Source of the DNA: Mariprofundus ferrooxydans PV-1
Lineage (GTDB): Bacteria > Pseudomonadota > Zetaproteobacteria > Mariprofundales > Mariprofundaceae
Assembly (NCBI RefSeq): GCF_000153765.1
Contig: NZ_DS022294.1
Coordinates: 806,836 to 870,835 of the forward strand
Direction of reading: 5' to 3'
Length of the DNA stretch: 64,000 bases
The notes under the pieces were generated by a model. That model was not told the DNA's origin and ran no database searches. It saw only the letters and a program-made list of their open reading frames with translations. Made by a program: the position numbers and the translations under genes. Positions 26,426-34,922 of this stretch are shown piece by piece (within the stretch, counting starts at the first letter, position 1; every line of letters begins with the position of its first letter).

Positions 26426-26884
26426 ATGAAGAAAGCCCTGCTTCTGGCAATCATCATGTTATTAACAACTACTGCCCGGGCCGCTGACAATCTCAATGAA
26501 GGAAAGCAGTTGCTGCAGGATAACTGCATGGGCTGTCACAATGCCGAGCTCGATCCGCCAATGGGGCCTCCGATGTTTGCGGTGCAGAAGCGCTATAAAA
26601 TGGCAACTTCCGACCGGAATGACTTTATCAATCAACTGACGGTATTTACGTTGCACCCCTCCGAGGATCGGGCCGTGATGATCAATGCGGTCGAGCTGCT
26701 CGGTGTGATGCCCGATATTGGTGCCGATGAAGCCGATGTGCGCAAGATTGCCGCCTATATCCATGATACCACCTTTGCCCCGCCGTGCGCCCACTGGCAG
26801 GCGAGCATCAAGGCGGCCAGAGCACGCGGCGACATGCGGCACGCAAAAAAAGATCAGATGATGTATAATAGAATGTGCAAATAG
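26426..26884 (+). CDS. Small periplasmic c-type cytochrome
   Basis: 152 residues from ATG 26426; CAGGAGG is 5 bases upstream. Signal peptide LLLAIIMLLTTTARA, then heme motif CMGCH near residue 36 and a Met-rich segment (GPPMFAVQKRYKMA) that may supply the axial Met. The C-terminus is basic and contains a second partial Cys (FAPPCAHW). Class I-like single-heme cytochrome. It is separated from the DUF2892 gene by 150 bases with no feature I can name, so it may have its own promoter. Confidence 0.83.
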   Translation: MKKALLLAIIMLLTTTARAADNLNEGKQLLQDNCMGCHNAELDPPMGPPMFAVQKRYKMATSDRNDFINQLTVFTLHPSEDRAVMINAVELLGVMPDIGADEADVRKIAAYIHDTTFAPPCAHWQASIKAARARGDMRHAKKDQMMYNRMCK

Positions 26885-26970
26885 CGGCTGCGACAATGTG
26901 TCCTGTGACACGGATGCTGCTAATCGTCTATCATATAGTGCGAAAACTATTCCCTGTAGAGGTGCTGAAG

Positions 26971-27402
26971 ATGAAGCGAGAAATGTATATGGGCATGATG
27001 CTGGCAATGACACTCGGTGTGATGGGCGGCTCAACAGCCGCATACGCCAGCGATGATAAACCGAAGGTATACGGGCGTGAGCTGATGAGCGGGCAGGAGC
27101 GCAGCGAGCAACGTCAGAAGATGCGCAACATGAATGAAACAGAGCGCGAGCAGTATCGGGCAGAGCAACATGAGCGCATGCGGGAGCGGGCCAAAGAACA
27201 GGGAAAACAGATTCCGGCTGAGGTTGGCGAGCGCAAAAAGGGCATGGGACAAGGTGCCGGTCGTGGCAGCGGTATGGGGCAAGGTGCCGGTCGCGGCAGC
27301 GGTATGGGGCAAGGTGCCGGTCGTGGTAGCGGCATGGGACAAGGTGCCGGTCGTGGCAGCGGTATGGGGCAAGGCGCCGGCGGCGGTCAGCGAGGCAGAT
27401 AG
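26971..27402 (+). CDS. Secreted Gly-rich repeat protein (GMGQGAGRGS repeats)
   Basis: 143 residues from ATG 26971 (GAGG 11 bases upstream). The signal peptide ends around TAAYA. A charged, helical middle (SEQRQKMRNMNETEREQY) is followed from about residue 91 by five copies of a 10-residue unit GMGQGAGRGS, the last ending GGGQRGR. The charged part resembles small periplasmic Spy/CpxP-like stress or metal-binding proteins, but I cannot assign it. The repeats are flexible and positively charged (Arg in each), which may bind polyanions or surfaces. No Cys or His cluster. Confidence 0.7.
   Translation: MKREMYMGMMLAMTLGVMGGSTAAYASDDKPKVYGRELMSGQERSEQRQKMRNMNETEREQYRAEQHERMRERAKEQGKQIPAEVGERKKGMGQGAGRGSGMGQGAGRGSGMGQGAGRGSGMGQGAGRGSGMGQGAGGGQRGR
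27241..27390 (+). repeat. Five tandem 30-bp in-frame repeats
   Basis: Five head-to-tail 30-bp units begin at 27241, 27271, 27301, 27331 and 27361, each encoding the same decapeptide with mostly synonymous differences. Copy number in such arrays changes by replication slippage. Confidence 0.9.
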
Positions 27403-27410
27403 GCGGATGG

Positions 27411-27432
27411 AAGGCCCTGCATTGCAGGGCCT
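27411..27432. terminator. Bidirectional terminator-like hairpin
   Basis: AAGGCCCTGCA / TGCAGGGCCTT is a 22-base perfect palindrome. It lies between the Gly-rich protein gene (plus) and the EamA transporter gene (minus), 9 bases after the former's stop. There is only a short T-containing tail. Confidence 0.7.
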
Positions 27433-27483
27433 TCTGGTTTAGGGACTATTCAAACTCTCGCGAGACGGGAGAAGCACCGTTTG

Positions 27484-28377
27484 CTAATAGCGCAGGAAAC
27501 GTGCCCTGATCCGCTCTGTCTTGCCGCTTAATTCGAAGGTGGCAAGGCCGGTGAGGATCAGCAGTGACCCTGCGATAATTTGCAAGCTCAGTGGTTCATG
27601 ATTGAGCACATGCCCAAGAGCCAGCGCGCAGAGCGGTGTAATCAGTGTCAGCAGCGCCACCCGCGTTGCATCGACCTTGCTCAATACATAATAGTAGAGT
27701 GCAAAGCCGAGCACCGACCCCAACAGAGCCAGATAAGCGATAGCGCCGATCGTGCGGGTGGAGAGCTGGTCCGGCAACATTGCACCGCTGACCAGCCAGG
27801 CGGCCAGAAACAGCGGCGCGGCAAACAACAAGCCGCCGCTGGTTTGAACAATGGCAGGCACCTCCGGCCTGATCCGCTTGATCCATACCGCACTGGCGCA
27901 ATGAATACTCACCGCCACCAGTATGCCAAGCACACCGAGGGCAGCCTGATCATGCAGACTCAAGCTACTGCCGAATATTACCAGCAATCCGGAGAGCCCC
28001 GTCAGCATGCCGAACAGGCGCGGGCGGGTCAGCGGCTCCGCATCCAGCCAGAGACGAGCCATCAGGGCAGTGACAATCGGTGAGATGCCGAAAATGACAG
28101 AAATCCAGCCGGTAGGGATGTATTGCGCAGACCAGTAAACACCCATCATACTACCGAAAATGCCGAAGCCGGCAGCCATATAGGCAAGCATGGCACGACG
28201 ATGCCAAACCATTCCGGCCCCCATCAGGGCGGCAATGATCAGCGCCAGCACGGCACCGATCAGCATACGGCTGCTGACACCAAAGACAAAGCCGACCTCC
28301 TGACTGCTCCACAGAATAGCCAGCGGGGTGGTACTCCAGATAAGGATAACGCCCAAATATGCCGATGGTACACCCAT
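27484..28377 (-). CDS. EamA/DMT-family exporter
   Basis: 297 residues from ATG 28377; AGGAG lies 6 bases upstream, while the ATG two codons earlier would touch it. Ten hydrophobic helices form two EamA repeats (LGVILIWSTTPLAILW near the start; the second repeat begins near residue 150). Inner-membrane drug/metabolite transporter, 10-TM type; members export amino acids such as threonine or cysteine, or other metabolites. The substrate is not visible in the sequence. The leader upstream carries a possible short peptide gene and a terminator, suggesting control by attenuation. Confidence 0.9.
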   Translation of the reverse strand: MGVPSAYLGVILIWSTTPLAILWSSQEVGFVFGVSSRMLIGAVLALIIAALMGAGMVWHRRAMLAYMAAGFGIFGSMMGVYWSAQYIPTGWISVIFGISPIVTALMARLWLDAEPLTRPRLFGMLTGLSGLLVIFGSSLSLHDQAALGVLGILVAVSIHCASAVWIKRIRPEVPAIVQTSGGLLFAAPLFLAAWLVSGAMLPDQLSTRTIGAIAYLALLGSVLGFALYYYVLSKVDATRVALLTLITPLCALALGHVLNHEPLSLQIIAGSLLILTGLATFELSGKTERIRARFLRY

Positions 28378-28441
28378 TTTCATCTCCTGTTGTCTCGTCC
28401 GTTAAAACAGCCTTCACGGCAAAATAGCCGTTTGCAGGCAC

Positions 28442-28482
28442 AAAAAAAACGGCCATGGATTCATCAAAACCCATGGCCGTTT
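28442..28482 (-). terminator. Leader terminator (possible attenuator) before the EamA gene
   Basis: On the minus strand, AAACGGCCATGG - 12-base loop - CCATGGCCGTTT is followed by a run of Ts (28449-28442). It lies 65 bases upstream of the EamA start, so a transcript entering from the right must pass it. It could instead end a small RNA. A second weaker hairpin with the same ACGGC core follows before the gene. Confidence 0.75.
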
Positions 28483-28505
28483 AAACTGATTCAGTACTTA
28501 ACGAA

Positions 28506-28595
28506 TCAACATACTCCGGCGCACAGGGGATCACTCCAGCGGGCCACTAGCCAGCCGAATGGAACTACCTTTTTGTGCGCAAAATACGTGTTCAT
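28506..28595 (-). CDS. Possible 29-residue leader peptide of the EamA gene
   Basis: ATG 28595 to TGA 28506, reading MNTYFAHKKVVPFGW, then LVARWSDPLCAGVC. It ends 24 bases before the terminator stem. Three inverted repeats lie around it: GGCAG/CTGCC just before the start, GCGCAC/GTGCGC spanning most of the frame, and TGATTC/GAATCA directly after the stop. Two Cys codons, two Trp codons and a Pro lie in the last half, as in leader or arrest peptides. No clear ribosome binding site is seen, which weakens the call. No sequence family known to me. Confidence 0.35.
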   Translation of the reverse strand: MNTYFAHKKVVPFGWLVARWSDPLCAGVC

Positions 28596-28746
28596 GACGG
28601 CAGAGTGTCACTGCCAGCAGCTCTGCGTCAACCGGCATGAGAAGCGCTGTGGCAGGAGTGCACAGGCGCATCGACACCCGATGGCGTGTATTTGTTACTG
28701 CAGGAGAAGATCAGGCGGGTATTGTATGGCGTGTGCAGGGAGGTGA

Positions 28747-30129
28747 ATGGTGCGAATATTCAATAACATAGTAATCGGACTCTTCCTTCTGTTGACCGGC
28801 TGTGCGACACCCTCCGAGCAGCAATTTAAACTGGCTCAACAGAGCGTGCAGCAGGGCGATTATGACGCGGCCTTTAATCAGGCAGCGCAGTCGCTACAGG
28901 CGAATATCGGTAACTATAAGATGATCGGTCTGTTTCCCGGCATCACCAGGCAGGCTTATGCGCAGCAGTTAAGCCAAATCGATCACTATAAACAGGCGCG
29001 TAAGTGGGATCAGGCGGCCCACGGCTATGACCGCATCAGTGTCATGAACCGGACACTCAAGCAGCTGCAGCAGGCGCTGGCACTATTCGGCAACAGGGTG
29101 AATACGTCAAAAGCGAACAGGGCGGCGATTAACAGTATGCTGGCCATAGAGCCGCGTGATGTGGACGTGCAGCGCAATGATGCGTACAAAGTCGCTGCAG
29201 AGGCGCATTACGCCAACGGCCAGCGCTATGCCAAAGGCGGTGCCTTCCGGCAGGCACAGTCGGAGTTCGCCGGAGCCCTGTCATTCATCAATCCATACAG
29301 GGATGCCGGAGCACAGGCTGCAAAGAACGGACACCTAGCCGATCTTGCTGATGCAAAAATGTATTACAGGCAGGCTGTGCAGGCCGTGCAACAGCAGCAG
29401 TACCGGGCAGCAGCCAACGCCTTTGCCAGGGCAGACGGGTTTATTCCCGGCTACCGGGATGCCTATGCGCTGGCCGCAAAATATAAGGCTATCGCCGATC
29501 AGGCGGATGCGCTCTTACACTACCAAAGCGGCAAGCAGCTGGCGGCAGAGCATCAGTACAGGGCTGCAGCAACCGCATTTACAAAGGCATTGTCATTTGT
29601 ACCCGGATATCAGGACGCATCTCTGCTGGCCGCCCGTTATACCAGACTTGCCGACAGGGCGGATGCTGATCGCTATTACGAGCAGGGGATACAGCTGATG
29701 CGGGCAGATCGCTTCGCCGAGGCTGCCCGCTCATTCGCTCGGGCGGATCAGTTTGTACCCGGCTACCGCGATGCCCGTGACATGGCGGCAAGAGCCGCTT
29801 ATTTTGTACCACCGGATGATAATCAGCTCATGCATATCGTGCAGCAGAGCGTGCAACTGGGCATACCGATCAGTTGGTTGCATGATGTACATCGCGGCTA
29901 TACCGAGAATGTGCAGATCCGCAGCATCAGCGTGCTTCGGCAAGGACGATTTAATCATCGACACGAGTTCTGGCCATACCGCTTGCGACTGAGCGGCACA
30001 TGCAAACTGGGGATCGCCAGGGGTAACGAGCAGGTCGTGGGTTTTGATGCCGTCGTGGATTATCGTGTGTTCAGGAATGATTTCGGCGACTGGCAGGCAA
30101 ACTTCAGGGAGACCCGCAGCAACCATTGA
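28747..30129 (+). CDS. Lipoprotein with four degenerate 50-residue helical repeats
   Basis: 460 residues, ATG preceded by AGGGAGGTGA. Lipobox LLTGC with Cys19, so an outer- or inner-membrane lipoprotein. After a first helical region, four TPR-like repeats of about 50 residues lie at about 154-203, 206-254, 258-307 and 309-353. Shared pattern: YYxQA-x-QYRAAAxAFARADxFxPGYRDAxxLAAxY. The final 100 residues (from about 355) form a different domain with basic and aromatic residues and a single Cys. TPR-like repeats suggest a protein-protein scaffold in the periplasm. Not assigned to a named family. The next gene is separated by 227 bases. Confidence 0.75.
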   Translation: MVRIFNNIVIGLFLLLTGCATPSEQQFKLAQQSVQQGDYDAAFNQAAQSLQANIGNYKMIGLFPGITRQAYAQQLSQIDHYKQARKWDQAAHGYDRISVMNRTLKQLQQALALFGNRVNTSKANRAAINSMLAIEPRDVDVQRNDAYKVAAEAHYANGQRYAKGGAFRQAQSEFAGALSFINPYRDAGAQAAKNGHLADLADAKMYYRQAVQAVQQQQYRAAANAFARADGFIPGYRDAYALAAKYKAIADQADALLHYQSGKQLAAEHQYRAAATAFTKALSFVPGYQDASLLAARYTRLADRADADRYYEQGIQLMRADRFAEAARSFARADQFVPGYRDARDMAARAAYFVPPDDNQLMHIVQQSVQLGIPISWLHDVHRGYTENVQIRSISVLRQGRFNHRHEFWPYRLRLSGTCKLGIARGNEQVVGFDAVVDYRVFRNDFGDWQANFRETRSNH

Positions 30130-30356
30130 GTCCACCAGCACCTGCAACGAAGAAGGCCTTCCAGCGGGACATAGCCTTCCAACATACATGTTCACACGTC
30201 AGCCGGAGGGCCGTCGCTTCACACGCGCCCGGTGCACTGTTGCAAAACCACCACAGCTGACAGGCAACGCATGTTAAAGTTGTCTGGATCGTTGACTATA
30301 ATCAGAGGCAAAACAGCGCAACATGTCGTCAATCAGCAAGGAGGTATTATAATCCC

Positions 30357-31661
30357 ATGGCTGTTTCCCCTCCCGATCCCATAGAGTTTTACACCCGCCT
30401 GCGGCACGACGGGCCATCAGAGCAGATTATCAGCGACTTTTCCGCAGCCATGCGCATGCTGCTGGCGCAGCTTGAGCGGGATCTGAGACGCGATGGCGAA
30501 AGCGAGTTCGGCGGGCGGCGCGAGGCGGTACTGCATGCACTGGCCGACACGGTACCTGCGATGCTCATGCATGTGGACAGGTTCGAGGCCACCGCACTGC
30601 ATGCCTCGGAGAATGAGGCCGAGCGTGAAGCCGTGCGCAATATTGTCGCCAATGTTGCCGCCGACCATAACTTCAGCGGGCTTGCCGCAGCCCGCCAGAG
30701 CGTACCGCAGGCCAACGAGGCAAAGTTTGATCAGGGACTGGGCGGCACACTGATCGGTGAGACGCCGGAAATGGCAAACAAGTTCAACGACCTGAGCACA
30801 CTTTTCCCGCCCCTTGCGATCATCGCGGCAATAATCCGAAACATCGGTATTTTCGGCCGCACAGCGCTTGAGCTATCCGGCGGCGATGAGGTCGGCGAAC
30901 AGCTCGAAAACAAACTGGAGTACGTGATCGGTCAGGTTGGTGTAATCAAGGATGGCATTGCCGGGCTCTCGAACGGGCAGGACAAAATTCAGACGGTAAC
31001 CGAGCGGATCGATCGCGAGGCTGCAACACTGGAACAGAAGCTGCTGATCCTGGGTCGCCTGCTGGGCAGTACACTGGTCGGCGAGCCGTGGAACATTGAG
31101 CCGATGACAACAACTCCGAACAAGCTGCCTGCCCGCGATGTCAAACAGGAGCTGCACGATATTGAAGCACTGCTGCGCGCCCTGATTACCATCATCACCG
31201 GCTGGACGCCGCCACCACCTGATAACGGCGATCCTCCGCCACCCCCACCGTTGCCGCCGCTGCCACCGACACCCGAAATTCCACCTGTGATCGACAGTCG
31301 CCTGAAGAAGATATTTGTCTATGAGGAGGGTGTCTTCACGCCACAGTCGGTAGCCGATGAACAGGTGATCGATGTGAAAACTGCTGCCTTTGATCTGTTC
31401 GGCTGGCTGGATTTAAGCGGCATGCGTAGCGGTGATATGGTAGAAACAATCGTCTCCGTCTCTATTGCCGGTCGTCCCCTCGTCACTCTGGAGAAGCGGA
31501 CATTTTATCAACCGGGACTCTATTCACTGGCGGATTTTGCCCGCGGTGAAAGCCGGATCTCCGGCAATCATATCCGCATCGGCATCCGGCAATCGCGCTC
31601 CGTCGACAGCTTTGCATCGCTTATTGAGCTGCCCTACCAGTTTGTTGTCGAAAGCCAGTGA
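30357..31661 (+). CDS. Unrecognised 434-residue protein with polyproline linker
   Basis: I do not recognise this protein. There is no signal peptide. The N-terminal part (1-130) is helical and acidic. A hydrophobic stretch (PPLAIIAAIIRNIGIFG, about 150-166) could be a membrane-contacting helix. A helical, Gln/Glu/Lys-rich segment runs to about 280. A linker of about 30 residues then contains runs of Pro (PPPP and PPPPPP, about 283-309). The C-terminal 120 residues look beta-rich (AFDLFGWLDLSGM, TIVSVSIAGRPLVTLEKRTF). The layout resembles a multidomain surface or assembly protein. AAGGAGG lies 12 bases before the ATG, an unusually long gap. Confidence 0.72.
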   Translation: MAVSPPDPIEFYTRLRHDGPSEQIISDFSAAMRMLLAQLERDLRRDGESEFGGRREAVLHALADTVPAMLMHVDRFEATALHASENEAEREAVRNIVANVAADHNFSGLAAARQSVPQANEAKFDQGLGGTLIGETPEMANKFNDLSTLFPPLAIIAAIIRNIGIFGRTALELSGGDEVGEQLENKLEYVIGQVGVIKDGIAGLSNGQDKIQTVTERIDREAATLEQKLLILGRLLGSTLVGEPWNIEPMTTTPNKLPARDVKQELHDIEALLRALITIITGWTPPPPDNGDPPPPPPLPPLPPTPEIPPVIDSRLKKIFVYEEGVFTPQSVADEQVIDVKTAAFDLFGWLDLSGMRSGDMVETIVSVSIAGRPLVTLEKRTFYQPGLYSLADFARGESRISGNHIRIGIRQSRSVDSFASLIELPYQFVVESQ

Positions 31662-31668
31662 ACCGGCT

Positions 31669-32517
31669 TCAGCCGCCCTCGTTGTCCTGCAGGCGAATGC
31701 CGTCATTGGTGATCAGGATGATCTTGCGTTTGTAGAGCGAGCCGACAGCCTTTTTGTACATCGCCTTGCTGAGGTTGAATGCTTGCCTGATCTCATCCGG
31801 TGAGCTCTTGTCGGTGATGGCGAGAAATCCGCCGCCGCGCTTGAGCGCCTTGAGGATGATGTCGCAGGCATCATCGGTCTTGTCGCGTGCGCGCAGATGC
31901 AGGGCAATGTCGATCTTGCCATCCTCGCGGATATTTTTGACAAAACCTTTCAGCCGCTCGCCGCGTTTGAGCGGGTGTACAATCTCGTAGTTGTGCAGCA
32001 GCCCCCAGTGGGTGTTGTTGATAATCACCTTGTAACCCAGATCGGATTTGTTGGCGACAAACAGATCCACCTCTTCACCGGCTTCAAAATCATTTTCACT
32101 CTCTTCATAGAGGAAATCATCCAGCCGGGCCGAGGCGACGATGCGGTTGCTGCTCTCATCGAGGTAGACACGCACCACATAGCGCTTCTCCTCCTCCATC
32201 TCATGGATCTGTTCGGAGAACGGCACCAGCAGATCTTTCGACAGCCCCCAGTCGAGGAATGCCCCCATACGCGTGATCGATACCACCTTCAGGCAGGCAA
32301 ACTCTCCCACCGTTGCATAGGGCTTTTCCGTGGTGGCGATGATGCGATCTTCCGAATCGCGGCAGATAAATACCGGCAGCTCTTCGTCAATCTGCCATTT
32401 TTTCGGCACATAACGGATCGGCAGCAGGATCTCTCCCTGCTCCCCCCCATCCAGATAGAGGCCGAAATCGACCTCCTTGACCACCTTCAACCTGTTCAGC
32501 TTGCCTATTTCAACCAT
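31669..32517 (-). CDS. CvfB-family S1 RNA-binding protein
   Basis: 282 residues. N-terminal S1-like beta domains (VVKEVDFGLYLDGGEQGEIL; VVSITRMGAFLDWGLSKDLL), a third S1 region around GLLHNYEIVHPLKRGERLKGF, and a C-terminal winged-helix part (SSPDEIRQAFNLSKAMYKKA ... ILITNDGIRLQ). This is the CvfB/YitL order of three S1 domains plus a winged helix. Known role in Gram-positives: RNA-binding regulator; role in proteobacteria unclear. It is convergent with the preceding gene, only 8 bases apart, and lies downstream of rmuC on the same strand. Confidence 0.88.
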   Translation of the reverse strand: MVEIGKLNRLKVVKEVDFGLYLDGGEQGEILLPIRYVPKKWQIDEELPVFICRDSEDRIIATTEKPYATVGEFACLKVVSITRMGAFLDWGLSKDLLVPFSEQIHEMEEEKRYVVRVYLDESSNRIVASARLDDFLYEESENDFEAGEEVDLFVANKSDLGYKVIINNTHWGLLHNYEIVHPLKRGERLKGFVKNIREDGKIDIALHLRARDKTDDACDIILKALKRGGGFLAITDKSSPDEIRQAFNLSKAMYKKAVGSLYKRKIILITNDGIRLQDNEGG

Positions 32518-32574
32518 CAGAAAACCTCATCTTGCCAATACTGCATGTGAGACAGGCAGCTTTATACAGGCGAT

Positions 32575-34026
32575 TCAAACAGATCCGCTCTCATCACCCG
32601 ACTGATCGGAGAGCGCCGCACTCTCGGTCAGGTGCTTGGGCAGCTCCTTTCTGGTCTTACCTGCCAGCTTACCCAGGGTGGCGATCTGGTTGATAACATT
32701 GCCGGGACCGGTGCGGATACGGTTGAGTGATGTGTCATAAGCCGAGCGCGCCTGCTCCAGTCTGGCACCGATCTCTTCAAACGACTCGATAAATGAGACC
32801 ATCTTGTCGTGCAGCTTTCCGGCCCTATCGACCAGCTTGACCACATTCTCGCTCTGCCGCTCATAGCGCCAGAGCTGCTCGATCAGTTTCAGTGTTGCAT
32901 AGAGTGTGGAGGGCGTAACCACGGCCACCCGCTGCTCAAAAGCCGCCTCGAACACGCCCGGATCGGCCTCAATCGCCATCAGGTAGGCCCCTTCAATCGG
33001 CACAAACATCAGCACATAGTCGGGTGTATGGACATTTGGCAGATGGTTATAGTTTTTTGACGAGAGCCCCTGAATATGACTTTTCAGGCTTCTGACATGG
33101 GCTGTCAGTGCCAGTTTGCGCTTGTCGTCATCCTCAGCCGATACGGCGCGCTCATAATCGGTCAGCGACACCTTGGAATCGATGATCACCTGCTTGTCAC
33201 CCGGCATGTAGACGACCACGTCCGGCCGCAAGCGCCTGCCATCCTCACCGGTAAACGACTGCTCGCGGGCGAACTCCTTACCCTCGCGCAGGCCGGAGGT
33301 TTCCAGAATACGTTCAAGAATCATCTCGCCCCAGTTACCCTGCGCCTTGCTCTGTCCTTTAAGCGCATGGGTCAGGCCGATGGCATCCTCGGACATCTGG
33401 CGATTGAGCTTCTCCAGCTGGTTCAGATGCTCACGCAGCGAGGCGCGATCTTTGGCATCGTTGAGGTGCACTTCATCCACCCGTTTGCGGAACTCGCCCA
33501 TCTGCTCCCGCATCGGCTTCAGCACCTCATCGATACTGCTGCGGTTCTGCTCGGAGAAGGTTTTGCCCCGCTCCTCAAAAATCTGGTTGGCCAGCAGTTT
33601 GAACTCGTGACCCAGCTTCGTCTTCGCCTCTTCCAGCAGCGCCAGCTTCTCGGCGGCGGCCTCGCGATCCTTGGTGATGGCAATATTCAGCTCGGCAATA
33701 TGCGCCTCTTGCCGGCTGTTGCGTTCAGCAAGCTCGCCTAGCGCCGCCTCTTTCTCCGCCAGCCGGGACTCCAGCGCGGCCCTGAGCGCCTCGCTGTTTT
33801 CCAGCCGCTCGCTGATGGAGGCGCTGGCCACCCGATAATCGGTAATCTCCCGACTCTGGCTCTCGATCAGCGCCTGCCTCTCTGCAGCGACCGTCTCCTG
33901 CTCGGCGCTGTGCGCCTCAAGCGATGCGATGCGCTCCTGCTGCTTGCGATGGGTGAGCCACCATACAATCAGTACGAGCAGTAGCAGGGAAAAGAGGGCG
34001 ACGAGAACGGGAGTGATTTCAAACAT
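32575..34026 (-). CDS. rmuC: DNA recombination protein RmuC
   Basis: 483 residues from ATG 34026; the frame is open 12 codons further but the protein should start with the membrane helix ITPVLVALFSLLLLVLIVWW. A long coiled coil follows (about 35-190). The RmuC nuclease-like domain then contains GNWGEMILERILE, RLRPDVVVYMPGDKQVIIDSKVSL and PDYVLMFVPIEGAYLMAIE. The Asp-Lys (DSK) pattern matches the PD-(D/E)xK-like fold proposed for RmuC. Membrane-anchored protein that limits inversion of repeats. An accessory islet begins on its upstream side. Confidence 0.93.
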   Translation of the reverse strand: MFEITPVLVALFSLLLLVLIVWWLTHRKQQERIASLEAHSAEQETVAAERQALIESQSREITDYRVASASISERLENSEALRAALESRLAEKEAALGELAERNSRQEAHIAELNIAITKDREAAAEKLALLEEAKTKLGHEFKLLANQIFEERGKTFSEQNRSSIDEVLKPMREQMGEFRKRVDEVHLNDAKDRASLREHLNQLEKLNRQMSEDAIGLTHALKGQSKAQGNWGEMILERILETSGLREGKEFAREQSFTGEDGRRLRPDVVVYMPGDKQVIIDSKVSLTDYERAVSAEDDDKRKLALTAHVRSLKSHIQGLSSKNYNHLPNVHTPDYVLMFVPIEGAYLMAIEADPGVFEAAFEQRVAVVTPSTLYATLKLIEQLWRYERQSENVVKLVDRAGKLHDKMVSFIESFEEIGARLEQARSAYDTSLNRIRTGPGNVINQIATLGKLAGKTRKELPKHLTESAALSDQSGDESGSV

Positions 34027-34178
34027 GTCTGCAAAAGTAACCTGCCGGCAGCAAAGAGACAATCAACCGCTGCCGCTGTACGCCTCTTCAGCAGATGTGG
34101 GTCAGATCAGAGCAGGCTATTAACATGCCCTCCGGGATGCCCGCAATCGACTGCCGGCTCAACCGATCGAGCCTGACC

Positions 34179-34268
34179 CTGTTGGCTCCGTTCTTTGACG
34201 GCTTTACTCATACAGACTATGCTCGAATCCGGACGAGGATTATTTATGCGACCAAATAGATACTCATA
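34179..34268. repeat. 90-bp direct repeat, left copy
   Basis: Matches 34923-35013 with 13 mismatches and one 1-base insertion over 90 positions (about 85% identity), in the same orientation. Starts CTGTTGGCTCCGTTCTTTGA and ends AATAGATACTCATA. It ends 3 bases before the Nmad2-like gene. Both copies have an open frame containing FDGFTH-x-x-YARI, so they may be the tail of a lost gene. Confidence 0.85.
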
Positions 34269-34271
34269 AAA

Positions 34272-34865
34272 TTGAAACTCTACTCATACGTTGTTGATCA
34301 TGACCACGGATTGTCGCCAAATCCAGCCGATGATTTTTGTACTCTGGTACACTGCAAATTCAATAAATCTGGGAGGCGCAGAAATATCGTCGAGATGGCA
34401 GAAGTAGGAGACTGGGTACTTGGAACGGGGGGAGAAAATTCAGAAAGTGCGGGAAATGGAAAAATCGTTTACCTCATGCGCGTTGATGAAACGCCATCTT
34501 TTCTGGATTTCCTTAAAGACGCTCGCTTTTTTGGGCGCGCAGATCACTGTGATCTAGGCGAAGGTAATACCGCAGCTCTTGTCTCAAAACATTTCTACTA
34601 TTTCGGTCGTAATGCCGTGGATATACCACCACAGTTTCGCAACTCTTCGCTTGAGAAAAAAGGGCCAGGGTACCGTTCCGACATGACACTACAACAAATT
34701 GAGAAATTTATCTCATGGATCCAGAAAAACAAAAACACCGGAGTTCATGGAGAGCCATGTTCCCCCATAAATAACTACATGCAGCCTTCTCAAACTTCTT
34801 GCCCATCTTCATGTCTCAAACCACCACTGCTTCAATCTACACCAATTTGCAAAACAAAATGTTGA
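34272..34865 (+). CDS. Nmad2-like protein (nucleotide modification-associated domain 2)
   Basis: 197 residues. It starts with TTG at 34272 and has no good ribosome binding site. The N-terminal pattern KLYSYVVDHDHGLSPNPADD, followed by FCTLVHCKFN and VGDWVLGTGGE, matches what I know of Nmad2, a domain linked by comparative genomics to modified-base biology in phages and mobile DNA. Its chemistry is not established. The last 40 residues are unlike the rest (Ser/Cys/Pro-rich, with NYMQPSQTSCPSSCLKP) and may reflect a shifted or rearranged C-terminus. The gene lies between two 90-bp direct repeats, which suggests it was inserted or duplicated as a unit. Confidence 0.6.
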   Translation: MKLYSYVVDHDHGLSPNPADDFCTLVHCKFNKSGRRRNIVEMAEVGDWVLGTGGENSESAGNGKIVYLMRVDETPSFLDFLKDARFFGRADHCDLGEGNTAALVSKHFYYFGRNAVDIPPQFRNSSLEKKGPGYRSDMTLQQIEKFISWIQKNKNTGVHGEPCSPINNYMQPSQTSCPSSCLKPPLLQSTPICKTKC

Positions 34866-34922
34866 TAATATTGGTCCAATCTTATCATCCGAGAATGACA
34901 GCCCAGGAACGGCCTGCCCCCC

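Noticed and set aside
27241-27390. CRISPR array
   Set aside because: Repeats are directly adjacent and in frame in a coding gene; there are no unique spacers and no cas genes.
28442-28640. 6S RNA or SRP RNA
   Set aside because: Size and terminator fit a small RNA, but I could not match the conserved 6S bubble or the SRP GGAAG segment. Kept as leader/attenuator candidate.
28123-28746. 207-codon plus-strand frame overlapping the EamA leader
   Set aside because: Low-complexity His/Gln/Thr translation antisense to EamA; no ribosome site.
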